Source of the DNA: Paenibacillus ihumii
GTDB taxonomy: Bacteria; Bacillota; Bacilli; Paenibacillales; Paenibacillaceae
Direction: 5' to 3'
Assembly: GCF_001403875.1 (NCBI RefSeq)
Contig: NZ_LN884299.1
Coordinates: 2,480,117 to 2,544,116 of the forward strand
Length of the DNA: 64,000 nucleotides
Shown here: piece by piece, positions 7,451 through 15,789 of the stretch
How positions within the stretch are numbered: position 1 is the stretch's first letter
How the letters are laid out: every line of letters starts with the position of its first letter
Notes under the pieces: generated by a model
What the model saw: the letters and a program-made list of their open reading frames with translations, nothing else
Told to the model about the DNA's origin: nothing
The model's database searches: none
Position numbers and translations under genes: made by a program

Positions 7451-10180
7451 TTAGGGTTCATTTCCCCATACGAGAGTATTTCCTTGATGCAATGTCACTT
7501 TGTTCCAATCTGTAAAATCAACCTGTGTTCCACTGTACGAATAGTCATCAGCCTCGTTATAGCTCGACCAGTCTGCCTTGTTGACCCTTACCTGAATTTC
7601 CCCGCTGCCCGTTCCCGGAGCCAAGCTACCCGCCCCCGGTCCGAAGGAAATCTCCAGGTAATAATCCGCACCGGCAGCTGGCGTGTCCATCTTAACGAAT
7701 CTTCCGCTTACGTTGCTGCTGCCGACGACAGCATAATCACAATGGAACTGCTGAGGCTTGTCGCCGTCTATCGTATAATAATAGCGAATTTTCACGTCGC
7801 TGAGCGCGATGCTTGTCGTTCCCGTGTTAACGATGCGAAATTGCGGGCGGAACTGATTGTCTCCCGAGTTTGTATCGTTCGTCCGGTATTGCAGCTTCAA
7901 TCCGCCTTCGACCGGCGGCGTCTCTTCCTGCGGCATTGCACTGACCTGCAGCGAATTAGGGCTGTCCCCGACAGAGTTCCTGGCCGCAACGACATAATAA
8001 TAAGTCGTTCCGTTGTTCACCCCAAGGTCGGTATAGGTCGTCCCCGCCGTCTCGCCAACTACAGTATAAGGCCCCCCGCTGATCGCCGCCCGCTTCACCA
8101 CATACTGGCTTGCGCCGCTTACAGCATTCCAGGACAGCTCAACCCGGCTATTTCCTGCGGCTGCCTGAACTCCCTTAGGCGAAGCTGGCCGTACTGGCTC
8201 GCCGGGATTTCCCCGAGGAGGCTGCTGTCCGAATACGTGAACTCCTCCATCATAAACGGGGATGTTGTTCATCTTTACGGGAGTGGCAGCATTTAATGCA
8301 ATACCCTGGAAGGAAAAATCATTGCTATTATCCCAGAACCTCGTATTTAACGGAGCCGAAATCCGGAACTGAACTTCCTTCCGGTGCGCCGATTGTCCTC
8401 CCGGATAAATCGGAGTGCCAGTAAAATCGATCGTCGTATAATAAATATGATTAGCTTCATCGTACGGCTTCAGCGGAGATACCGCTGCGCCTTGGTTATA
8501 CCCGCCGGCCGAAACCGTGATATCCTCCGGACCGCAGCCGGCGGCTGCCGCTTCACTGAGATCAATATAATAATCGAAGGACAGCTTGTCGCTCGTTCGC
8601 GCAGGCCAGCCGGAACGATTATTGAGCAGGGCCCGGATCTCCACAAAATTGCTGCCGCTTACATTCACGGACGCTTCCACGAACATTTCATCGTCGCGGA
8701 CTTCCGGTGCCGGGAAATGGGGTAACGGCTGCTGCCCTTGACCATGAAGCAGCACCATCTTGGCGAGTGCTCCTGTAAAGGCAGCATTGTAGTCTATGGC
8801 CACTTCGTTGGATACATAATCTCCGATCGAGTCGGTGTAGCTATCGTTCTTGGACGGGCCGCCAACGAGCGCACCATAGAGGATATGTCTGTGATTCTCA
8901 GGAACCTGCTGATTGTCTGCCCAGGAGCCGTGCGAGGTTCTATGATGCGGATGCTCCGGCGGCTGATTGCCGAATCCGACCACATAGCTGCTGCTGCGGG
9001 GATTATCCCCGAGCATGTACAGGATTTGACTCTCTGCAAAAGAACGCGCGCGCGATTTCTTGACAGGATCGCTCACCCAATCCGAGTAAACGAAAGCCAG
9101 AAATGCCTGATTGGCGGCATAGCGAAGGGCGCCCCATTGATCCAAATGAGCAAGTCCCCCCGGCGTATATGTGACTCGTTCTCCGGTTCCCGAGACGCCT
9201 GTGGTCCAGAACTCCATGCTTCGTTCCGTGGATTGAACGAACCGCGGATCCCCGGTGATCCGGGCCAGAAGCAGCTGAGCACCGTATTGCTTATTGTCCC
9301 AGTTATGCGTCCACTTGTAATCCCAGCCTCCGGACTGCAGAGTCCCCCATTGGTCGCTCGCCGCAATCGCCTTGTTCAGATAAGTCTCGTCCTCCGTCGC
9401 GAGATAGAGCCAGACGCCTCCCCAGCTCAATTCGTCGGCATATCCGCTCCAGGATCTGTAGAACTGAGCAGCATCGGTAATGCTGTCGGAATAAGCACCC
9501 CGGTATTGATCCGCGAACTGATATAACTGCTTCGCATGCTCAAGCAGCTTCTCCGCATAAGCCGCATCCGTATCCTTGAAAATGATCGAGGCCGCAGCCA
9601 GCGCAGCCGCCGTCTCACCCGCGAGGTCAGAGCCTGGCCGGCTAGCATCGATCTTATAGGCTGGACGCTGCATCGGCATAACCTCTGCCGGTCCCCACCA
9701 ATTGTGGTCGGCCGTGCCGTTCCCTACTTGCCCCCAAAATTCATTGGGTGCCGTATGAGCCTTCATGAAGTAATCCGTCGCCCAGCGAATATTATCCAAA
9801 ATATACTCAAGCTGGCCCGACTGCTCAAAGCCTTCCCGGTACTCATACACGGACCAAGCGAGCATCGTCGCCGTATAAGCCATCGGAAACCCGAATTTGA
9901 CATGATCGCCGGCATCATACCAGCCTCCGGTCAGATCGTGACCGACGTCGGCGCCGTCCTGCAGCCCGGAATCGCCGCGCCATTCCACGCGATTGTTGTC
10001 CGGCAATTTGCCAGATCGCTGAGCTTCATAGAAATAGATCGACTTCTGCAATGCTTCGGCATAATTATAATCCGAGGCGGCGGCATGCGTACGCGGGCCA
10101 AACGTTAGGGCTGATCCTCCTGTAAGCGCTAACACAAGAGCGAAAGAAAATAACCCGCTTCGTTTTACCCATTGTCCCAT
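7451..10180 (-). CDS. GH9 endoglucanase with CBM3c, Fn3 and CBM3
   Basis: This 909-residue secreted enzyme has a signal peptide (about 1-33), a GH9 catalytic domain (about 36-480), CBM3c (about 490-650), Fn3 (about 665-750) and CBM3b (about 760-909). Catalytic features are visible: WYDAGDHVKFGFPM with the nucleophile-activating Asp pair, HHRTSHGSW, and the second signature DYVSNEVAIDYNAAF with the acid Glu. GH9 fused to CBM3c is the usual layout of processive endoglucanases. The start at 10180 begins a clear signal peptide and has AGGAGGG upstream; the longer reading adds charged residues before it. It is first in the cellulase operon with the GH48 gene. Confidence 0.96.
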   Translation of the reverse strand: MGQWVKRSGLFSFALVLALTGGSALTFGPRTHAAASDYNYAEALQKSIYFYEAQRSGKLPDNNRVEWRGDSGLQDGADVGHDLTGGWYDAGDHVKFGFPMAYTATMLAWSVYEYREGFEQSGQLEYILDNIRWATDYFMKAHTAPNEFWGQVGNGTADHNWWGPAEVMPMQRPAYKIDASRPGSDLAGETAAALAAASIIFKDTDAAYAEKLLEHAKQLYQFADQYRGAYSDSITDAAQFYRSWSGYADELSWGGVWLYLATEDETYLNKAIAASDQWGTLQSGGWDYKWTHNWDNKQYGAQLLLARITGDPRFVQSTERSMEFWTTGVSGTGERVTYTPGGLAHLDQWGALRYAANQAFLAFVYSDWVSDPVKKSRARSFAESQILYMLGDNPRSSSYVVGFGNQPPEHPHHRTSHGSWADNQQVPENHRHILYGALVGGPSKNDSYTDSIGDYVSNEVAIDYNAAFTGALAKMVLLHGQGQQPLPHFPAPEVRDDEMFVEASVNVSGSNFVEIRALLNNRSGWPARTSDKLSFDYYIDLSEAAAAGCGPEDITVSAGGYNQGAAVSPLKPYDEANHIYYTTIDFTGTPIYPGGQSAHRKEVQFRISAPLNTRFWDNSNDFSFQGIALNAATPVKMNNIPVYDGGVHVFGQQPPRGNPGEPVRPASPKGVQAAAGNSRVELSWNAVSGASQYVVKRAAISGGPYTVVGETAGTTYTDLGVNNGTTYYYVVAARNSVGDSPNSLQVSAMPQEETPPVEGGLKLQYRTNDTNSGDNQFRPQFRIVNTGTTSIALSDVKIRYYYTIDGDKPQQFHCDYAVVGSSNVSGRFVKMDTPAAGADYYLEISFGPGAGSLAPGTGSGEIQVRVNKADWSSYNEADDYSYSGTQVDFTDWNKVTLHQGNTLVWGNEP

Positions 10181-10385
10181 CCCATTCTTGCCCTCCTTTC
10201 TAGCGACAAAATTTCCAAATCGAAACCGATACAGATCCGCTCCAACAACCACCTTCTTTCGTTGAATTAGGATTGTTGTTATAAAGTTTCCAATTAATTA
10301 CAACATTCCTAGCCATAATATAGCATATGAATCTATTTATTTCTATAATTACCATAAAAATTGTTATTGCTTGTTAGCATTTATA

Positions 10386-10423
10386 CACAAAAAGAGTGAT
10401 ATGTCGAGGACATACCACTCTTT
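10386..10423 (-). terminator. Intrinsic terminator of the EamA gene
   Basis: A 15-bp stem with one mismatch (10391-10405 with 10409-10423) is followed on the minus strand by TTTTTG. It lies 12 bases after the stop of the transporter gene and insulates it from the cellulase operon promoter region at about 10185-10385, which is AT-rich and shows no clear paired -35/-10. Confidence 0.88.
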
Positions 10424-10434
10424 CGAAGCTCGTT

Positions 10435-11319
10435 CTAAAAAACCCGCAGCGCAATCATGCCAATGATGCAGATAGACATGCCAATAACCTCGAGCCTTCT
10501 AAATTTCTCTTTTACAAAAACGCGGGTATACAGGAGAATCAAGAGTACATTCATGGCTACGACGGCGGAGACCAGCCCGGTAATGCCGAATTTAAAAGCA
10601 GTAATAATCAGGATCATTCCAAAAAAATTCGTCAAGCCGATGGCCATTCCTGCGAAAAATGTGCGCTGTTCATTCCACTTGCCTTGCTGTACAGCAGGTT
10701 CGTATGTATTAGAAGCTGCCTTAAGCCGTTTGCGGTTTCTGTCAATCAGCCACCAGACAGCAAAACAGATAGAACCGACGGAAAACATAAAGAATAGTGT
10801 CGGAAATAACTCCGCTTCCAAACGCGTCGACATCTTGCCCGCCATATCATTCAAGCCGAAAAACAGCATGGCCAGCAGCCCCCATTGCGCTCCCTGCAAA
10901 TTCCCCATCCGAAGATCATTCGAATACCTCACGGTCAAAATTCCTGCTACAATCAGGAGAAACGCAAGCAGTTGTCCCAGGGACAGCGTCTCCCCCCACA
11001 GCAGATAGGCAAGCGTGACGACCACGACCGGCGGAAGTCCCGTCAGAATCGCGATGATGGACGGCTTCCCGACCGCAAAACCTTGAAACATGCAGGCATT
11101 TGCAATAAAAGAAAACGCCCCCATAAATACGCCAGTAAGCGCGCTCAGCGTCCAGCTCTGCCCGAACATGAAGCTGCCTACTAAACTAGCAATCGCCCCG
11201 GTAAAAAACACCCCGAACAGCATCAGATTGCGATCCATTCCCTGACTTGACGACCAATGGTACAAAATGCCGCGCAGGCCAAAGCTGATCGCCGCGAGTA
11301 ACGCAAATAAAAGCCACAT
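10435..11319 (-). CDS. EamA (DMT superfamily) transporter
   Basis: This 294-residue inner-membrane protein has ten hydrophobic segments arranged as two EamA repeats of five. The signature positions near the ends of the repeats are visible (LAYLLWGETLSLGQLLAFLLI and LLYTRVFVKEKFRRLEVIGM). Members export amino acids, nucleotides or other small metabolites; the substrate here is unknown. A basic cytoplasmic loop (DRNRKRLKAASNTYEP) separates the halves. It is a single gene with its own terminator. Confidence 0.85.
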   Translation of the reverse strand: MWLLFALLAAISFGLRGILYHWSSSQGMDRNLMLFGVFFTGAIASLVGSFMFGQSWTLSALTGVFMGAFSFIANACMFQGFAVGKPSIIAILTGLPPVVVVTLAYLLWGETLSLGQLLAFLLIVAGILTVRYSNDLRMGNLQGAQWGLLAMLFFGLNDMAGKMSTRLEAELFPTLFFMFSVGSICFAVWWLIDRNRKRLKAASNTYEPAVQQGKWNEQRTFFAGMAIGLTNFFGMILIITAFKFGITGLVSAVVAMNVLLILLYTRVFVKEKFRRLEVIGMSICIIGMIALRVF

Positions 11320-11532
11320 CTCCTTAAAACTCCTTATCTGTTGAACTCATGCTCGTAAAAAGCCACTAAATAAGCATTATACCATCATTCTCAAGCACAG
11401 CCATCCATGTTCATCACTTTTCGTGAAGAATCATTTCACTATTCCAGTCCTTAAAATGTTTTTTCTTGTTGCCAAGCCGGGGAAGCTCATTTAATCTAGA
11501 TTTAAACTTATACACCGTAAGGAGGGACATTT

Positions 11533-11913
11533 ATGTGGAAAGAGTTCAAACAATTTGCGTTTAAAGGAAACGTGCTTGACCTCGCTGTCGCCGTCATCAT
11601 CGGCGGGGCTTTTGGAAAAATCGTCAGCTCTGTCGTCGAGGACCTGATTATGCCTCTATTGGGCATTTTGATGGGCGGCCGCGATTTCTCAAATATCGTA
11701 ATTCCGGTCAATGAAGCATCGATTAAAATCGGCTCGTTTATTCAAACCGTCATCGATTTCCTGATCATTGCCTTCTCGATCTTCCTCTTCACCAAACTGC
11801 TCAGCAAATTAAAACGCAAGCAAGAGCCCAAGCCGGACAAGCCCGAGGAACCGAGCAAGGAAGAACTGCTGCTCACCGAAATCCGCGATCTGCTGAAGGA
11901 GAAGCAAATTTAA
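11533..11913 (+). CDS. mscL: Large-conductance mechanosensitive channel MscL
   Basis: This 126-residue protein has the normal MscL length and order: an N-terminal amphipathic helix (MWKEFKQFAFKGNVLDLAVA), TM1 with the pore-lining Gly/Ala pattern (VIIGGAFGKIVSSVVEDLIMP), a short periplasmic loop, TM2 (about residues 75-95) and a charged C-terminal helix. The channel opens under hypo-osmotic shock to release solutes. The start has AAGGAGGGACATTT directly before it. It is monocistronic, with a strong terminator downstream. Confidence 0.97.
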   Translation: MWKEFKQFAFKGNVLDLAVAVIIGGAFGKIVSSVVEDLIMPLLGILMGGRDFSNIVIPVNEASIKIGSFIQTVIDFLIIAFSIFLFTKLLSKLKRKQEPKPDKPEEPSKEELLLTEIRDLLKEKQI

Positions 11914-11948
11914 TTTAGGTCTATTGCAAAGCAGCTATTCTACATAGC

Positions 11949-11993
11949 AGCGCCTGCAGCAAAGTCATATCTGCTGCGGGCGCTGTCTTTTTA
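11949..11993 (+). terminator. Intrinsic terminator of mscL
   Basis: AGCGCCTGCAGC (11949-11960) pairs with GCTGCGGGCGCT (11973-11984), with one mismatch, and is followed by GTCTTTTTAT. It lies 35 bases after the mscL stop codon. Confidence 0.9.
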
Positions 11994-12066
11994 TCTTAAT
12001 GGCGGCCTGCGTTCAGCATATGGATTATTTCCTCCAACATTTCTTCCATAAACTGCCCGCGCTAAC

Positions 12067-12921
12067 TCATGGTTGTTTGGCGTTCAAAATACCCTCCCGC
12101 GGCGTTACGCCGAAGGCCTTGGCCAAATCAGCCAGCTCTTCGTCGGTGATTCGCTGTCTGATCGGCTGATGGACGATAAGCATGTAGATTTGGGCAGCCT
12201 TCTCAATCGTCTCAATAAGTCCGAAGGCCTCGTCAATGGTGCTGCCCGTGCCAAAGATGCCGTGATGCGGCCATATGACCGCGCGATGATCCTTCATTTG
12301 GGCTGCCGTCGCCCTGCCGATCTCGCTGGAACCTGGAACCATCCAAGGGATGATGCCGATGCCGTCCGGGAAGACAACGATGCATTCCGTGCACATTTCC
12401 CACAGCGTCTTTGTGAATTTATTCTCATCTAATTCGTGAATAAAGGTCATGGCAATCACGTTCGTCGCATGGTTGTGAATAACAACCCGGTGGCTGGGAT
12501 CGACTTTCAAACGTTCAATATGGCTCATGAAATGGGACGGCAGCTCACTTGTCGGCACCGCGCCGTCCTTCAGCCCCCACAGCAGCTCCAGATGCTCGCC
12601 GTCCTTCGAGACGCGCAGCACGCCTAGATTGGCCTCGGGGTCGGCCACGACGTTCTTGAAATACTTGCCCGAGCCAGTGACTATAAAATAACGCCCAGCC
12701 AGCTCATGCACGGGAAACGCCGGCTTGATCGTCCGAATGACATGGTGAATATCGAGGTGCTCAGCTACTAGGTGTTCGTCAAGAATATAGCTTATATTGC
12801 CGCCGTTCCGTTCATCCCAGCCAAACCTCCACATATGCTGCGTAATTTGCGCCATTTCCCTCACAAAAGGAATGTCCAGCTTTCGCGTACAGGACAATTG
12901 ATGCGGCTTAAAAGTTGTCAT
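12067..12921 (-). CDS. rhaD: Rhamnulose-1-phosphate aldolase
   Basis: This 284-residue class II aldolase of the RhaD/AraD family splits L-rhamnulose 1-phosphate into dihydroxyacetone phosphate and L-lactaldehyde. The zinc-site pattern is visible: VVIHNHATN (two His) and the later WPHHGIF (His), with the phosphate-binding segments FGWDERNGGNIS and FIVTGSGKYFKNV typical of RhaD. Length matches RhaD rather than the shorter AraD. AAGGGGAG precedes the ATG. It is divergent from the DeoR gene. The isomerase, kinase and transporter of rhamnose use are not nearby, so the pathway is either split or RhaD serves another deoxysugar phosphate. Confidence 0.93.
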   Translation of the reverse strand: MTTFKPHQLSCTRKLDIPFVREMAQITQHMWRFGWDERNGGNISYILDEHLVAEHLDIHHVIRTIKPAFPVHELAGRYFIVTGSGKYFKNVVADPEANLGVLRVSKDGEHLELLWGLKDGAVPTSELPSHFMSHIERLKVDPSHRVVIHNHATNVIAMTFIHELDENKFTKTLWEMCTECIVVFPDGIGIIPWMVPGSSEIGRATAAQMKDHRAVIWPHHGIFGTGSTIDEAFGLIETIEKAAQIYMLIVHQPIRQRITDEELADLAKAFGVTPREGILNAKQP

Positions 12922-13052
12922 CGCGCTTCTCCCCTTTTCTTATTTCGAAGTGCCAGCAGCTTGCCTCCATCTCAACTGCTCTTACAATATTGGCACCGCA
13001 AAGCTGTGGTTTCGTCCCTTCTGCTTTCATCGTACCTGTGTTCACTTTGTTA

Positions 13053-13112
13053 GTCAACAAAAACAAACATGATAAAATGTTGTTTTACCTGTATTTATTT
13101 GTTTTTGTTAAC
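13053..13112. promoter_or_regulatory. Paired inverted operator between rhaD and the DeoR gene
   Basis: Two 15-bp arms, GTCAACAAAAACAAA (13053-13067) and TTTGTTTTTGTTAAC (13098-13112), are inverted repeats with one mismatch, centred 45 bp apart. A further partial half-site, TTTGTAACAAAAA, follows at about 13117. They lie between the divergent rhaD and DeoR-family genes. DeoR proteins often bind spaced inverted sites and loop DNA, so this is the likely operator for the adjacent regulator. Confidence 0.65.
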
Positions 13113-13193
13113 ATATTTGTAACAAAAACTATACTTTTCTTTATTTTCAACATATAATAAAAAGGACAACGAAGCACGGAGAAAGGAGCCACT

Positions 13194-13949
13194 ATGCTAG
13201 CAGCTGAACGGCGCCAAATTATAATTAATATGGTACATATGGACAAACGCGTCCTCGTCTCGGAGCTCAGCGACAAATTCAACGTTACGGAAGAAACGAT
13301 ACGCCGCGACCTGGAGAAGCTCGAGAAGGAAGGCATCGTCACCCGAACCTACGGCGGCGCGATATTGAATAGCCACACCAATGAAGACCTGCCCTTTACG
13401 ACCCGAAATGCTACAAATTCGGAAAGCAAGCAGCAGATCGCTTCCAAGGCATTGAACCTGATCAATGACGGCGATACCCTGATGATCGATCCCAGTTCTA
13501 CCTCCCTTGAGCTCATGAAGCTGCTGCACCAGCGCAAAAATCTAACTATCATCACGAGCTCGATTCATATTTTGCATGAATTTTTGAACACAGGGATGCA
13601 GATTATTTCCACCGGCGGCACCTTGCGGCCGCGATCGATGTCCCTCGTGGGCACGAATGCGGAGGATATCGTCAAGAAATACAACGTGGATAAAGTGGTC
13701 CTGAGCTGCAAAGCGCTTGCCCTCGGCAAAGGGATTATGGATTCCAACGAAGCGGAATGCGAGCTGAAGAAGGCGATGCTTCGCCAGGCCAGCAAGGTTC
13801 TTCTGCTTGCAGATCATACGAAGTTCGATAGAACGGCGTTCGTAAAGCTTATGGATTTCGAGGATGTCGACGTGCTCATTACGGATCGGGAGCCTGAGGC
13901 GCCTTGGTTGGATATGCTGAAGGAGAAGGATATCGAAGTCCTGTATTGA
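13194..13949 (+). CDS. DeoR-family transcriptional regulator, likely of rhamnose use
   Basis: This 251-residue protein has an N-terminal DeoR helix-turn-helix (residues 5-58; VSELSDKFNVTEETIRRDL) and a C-terminal DeoR sensor domain of the ribose-5-phosphate-isomerase-like fold (about 75-235; TSSIHILHEF, STGGTLRPRSMSLVG, LLADHTKF). Such regulators respond to phosphorylated sugars. GAGAAAGGAGCC precedes the ATG. Its divergent position and the paired operator between the genes point to control of rhaD and of itself; the effector is inferred to be rhamnulose 1-phosphate or a related compound. Confidence 0.88.
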   Translation: MLAAERRQIIINMVHMDKRVLVSELSDKFNVTEETIRRDLEKLEKEGIVTRTYGGAILNSHTNEDLPFTTRNATNSESKQQIASKALNLINDGDTLMIDPSSTSLELMKLLHQRKNLTIITSSIHILHEFLNTGMQIISTGGTLRPRSMSLVGTNAEDIVKKYNVDKVVLSCKALALGKGIMDSNEAECELKKAMLRQASKVLLLADHTKFDRTAFVKLMDFEDVDVLITDREPEAPWLDMLKEKDIEVLY

Positions 13950-14000
13950 GGAGCGGTAGTGTAATCCCAATATGAGAAAACCACGGAATCAACAGCAAAA

Positions 14001-14050
14001 AAAGGGCGCTCCTTAGTCATCTATGATGACTGAGGAGCGCCCCTTTCTTT
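14001..14050. terminator. Strong terminator after the DeoR gene
   Basis: A stem of about 20 bp (14001-14020 with 14025-14044, loop CTATG) has A-rich and T-rich flanks, so it can act in both directions. It closes the DeoR gene transcript and marks the start of a gene-free stretch. Confidence 0.9.
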
Positions 14051-14060
14051 TAGAAAGCTA

Positions 14061-14135
14061 TCCGTTTTTGCAGAATTCGTTTCTGGATCCGCTTCTGGAA
14101 ATGCGTTTCTGGAACTCCGTTTCTGCGGAATCAAT
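14061..14135. repeat. Degenerate short tandem repeat, CGTTTCTGGA type
   Basis: Five consecutive imperfect units of 11-16 bp share the core CGTTTCTGGA (14061, 14077, 14088, 14101, 14116), and weaker echoes follow to about 14160. There is no conserved reading frame. This is the first of three unrelated repeat blocks in the gene-free stretch 13950-14866. Confidence 0.6.
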
Positions 14136-14199
14136 GTTTGCCGGAAACAATTTCTCCTTTGCCTGAACCCCATTCTTTGGCTCGTCTTATACAAGCTAG

Positions 14200-14453
14200 A
14201 GAACATTGAATTCAAACATAAGCTGTCGAGCGCGATTATAAGGTATCGAGCTCGAATATAAGCTGCTGAACTCAAATATAGCTAATGGACTCGAACATAT
14301 GTTGCTGAACTCGGACATAGCTGTCGAACTCAAACATATGTTGCACTCGAACATAGTAGCTACCGAACTCGAACATATGTTGCACTCGAACATAGTAGCT
14401 ACCGAACTCGAACATATGTTGCACTCGAACATAGTAGCTACCGAACTCGAACG
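14200..14453. repeat. Tandem array of about 20-bp units with 39-bp higher-order copies
   Basis: About thirteen units built on GAACTCGAACATA follow one another. The left part is degenerate. From 14345 the array is an exact 39-bp dimer (14345-14383, 14384-14422, and a third copy from 14423 that diverges after about 30 bp). Homogeneous copies at one end and degenerate ones at the other suggest expansion from the right side. The minus strand stays open across the exact part and would encode a 13-residue repeat, but no ribosome binding site supports translation. Confidence 0.85.
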
Positions 14454-14459
14454 CTAAAT

Positions 14460-14588
14460 GGAATTCATGTATCTAATGATGCTCTAAACGAGTGGTTCAA
14501 TAGATTAGCTGGATTTGATGCACCTAGAATCAAGAATCCCGCCCACAATGAACCATTCCCTGCTTCTGACGACATGAAATCCATTTAA
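14460..14588 (+). pseudogene. Possible remnant of a protein-coding gene (3' end only)
   Basis: Directly after the repeat array one frame reads without a stop for 42 codons up to TAA at 14586. Its composition looks protein-like (LNEWFNRLAGFDAPRIKN, then NEPFPASDDMKSI). There is no start codon or ribosome binding site; the frame runs into the repeat array upstream. I do not recognise the family. It may be the surviving C-terminal end of a gene whose front was lost, with the repeat array at the break, or chance. Confidence 0.3.
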
Positions 14589-14640
14589 ATCTGCTTTCCT
14601 TGCTTTGCCGCAGAAATTAATTACTATCATTCCATTTAAA

Positions 14641-14739
14641 ACGAGTTGTCTTCGCGATTGACGCTCGACTAGAACAAGAAGTCTTCGCGATTCATGCTCG
14701 GCTGGAACGGGAAACCCGTGATTCGTGCCCGGCGCAAAG
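14641..14739. repeat. Three diverged 31-35 bp tandem units
   Basis: Units begin near 14641, 14676 and 14709 and share the pattern GTCTTCGCGATTCATGCTCG with increasing divergence to the right. This is the third repeat block in the gene-free stretch. The remainder up to 14866 shows no ORF or RNA that I can support. Confidence 0.6.
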
Positions 14740-14866
14740 GGGGGACGATCGCGTGTTACTCAGATCATGGGCGGCCGGAGGCCGAAAGCGTGTTGGTCAC
14801 ATCAAGGGCAACCGGCCGTAAACGTTTCTGCGGTTTACTTTGGGGGCAGCCCCCTCTATGTTATGG

Positions 14867-15709
14867 CTAGAAATTGAAATTATCCGGGTCGGAGCCGAAA
14901 CGGCGATTCCGGTTCAGCCTGTCGATCACTTCCATATCCTGCGCATCAAGCTCGAAATCAAATACATTTCCGTTTTCCGCAATCCGTTCTTTGTTTACCG
15001 ATTTCGGTATCGTAATGACTCCGTTCTGCAAATCCCAGCGCAAAATGACTTGAGCCACCGACTTGCCGTGCTTGTCCGCTATTTCCTTCAGCGCCTCATG
15101 GTTCAACAGGTTCCCCTGTCCCAGCGGCGACCAGGCTTCCAAGCGAATCCCTTTGCTGCCGCAATACTCCAGCAAGTCCTTCTGGGTCAATTCCGGATGA
15201 AGCTCCACTTGGTTGACCGCAGGCACAATCTCGCTGTCCTTAAGCAAATCCTCCAAATGGTGAATTTGAAAATTACTTACGCCGATTGCTTTAGCCTTGC
15301 CCTCCTGATAAATTCGCTCCAACGCTCTCCACGTCTCCTTATACTTCCCTTTCACCGGCCAGTGAATGAGATATAAGTCCACGTAGTCCAGATTCAATCT
15401 GTCCATGCTCTTCTCGAAAGCAGCCAGCGTAGATTCGTAGCCTTGCTCCGAATTCCATACCTTCGTAGTAATAAACACATCCTCGCGGGATAGTCCGTTA
15501 TCCTTTATTGCCTGCCGGACTGCCCGGCCCACACCTTCCTCGTTATGATAGGCAGCTGCGGTATCAATACTGCGATATCCGTGACGAATGGCGGCTTGCA
15601 CGGCCTGCTCCACCTCGTCCCCTTCTTTGGCCTGATATACTCCGAGGCCAAGCCAGGGCATTTTGACTCCATTGTTTAGTGTGACTGCATCCTGCAAATG
15701 ACTAGGCAT
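14867..15709 (-). CDS. Aldo/keto reductase (AKR5-like)
   Basis: This 280-residue NADPH-dependent reductase has the full catalytic tetrad: Asp and Tyr in SIDTAAAYHNEEGVGRA, Lys in FITTKVWN and His in LIHWPVKG. The C-terminal cofactor-binding IPKSVNKERIAENG is present. It resembles Bacillus YvgN/YtbE, which reduce methylglyoxal and other aldehydes. The start at 15709 is chosen for GGGAGGG nine bases upstream. Monocistronic, with no link to neighbours in sequence. Confidence 0.9.
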   Translation of the reverse strand: MPSHLQDAVTLNNGVKMPWLGLGVYQAKEGDEVEQAVQAAIRHGYRSIDTAAAYHNEEGVGRAVRQAIKDNGLSREDVFITTKVWNSEQGYESTLAAFEKSMDRLNLDYVDLYLIHWPVKGKYKETWRALERIYQEGKAKAIGVSNFQIHHLEDLLKDSEIVPAVNQVELHPELTQKDLLEYCGSKGIRLEAWSPLGQGNLLNHEALKEIADKHGKSVAQVILRWDLQNGVITIPKSVNKERIAENGNVFDFELDAQDMEVIDRLNRNRRFGSDPDNFNF

Positions 15710-15789
15710 AACGATATACCCTCCCATGAAAATGATGACAACAACTCTATTATGAAGGATTTTTAACTATTTTAAAAGCTGCCTCCCTG

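Noticed and set aside
14196..14432. Minus-strand frame coding a repeated MFECNIC-type peptide
   Set aside because: The frame exists only because the 39-bp repeat is a multiple of three; there is no ribosome binding site, and the degenerate copies lose the pattern.
14200..14453. Possible CRISPR array
   Set aside because: Units are contiguous or form exact 39-bp dimers without variable spacers, and no cas gene is in the window.
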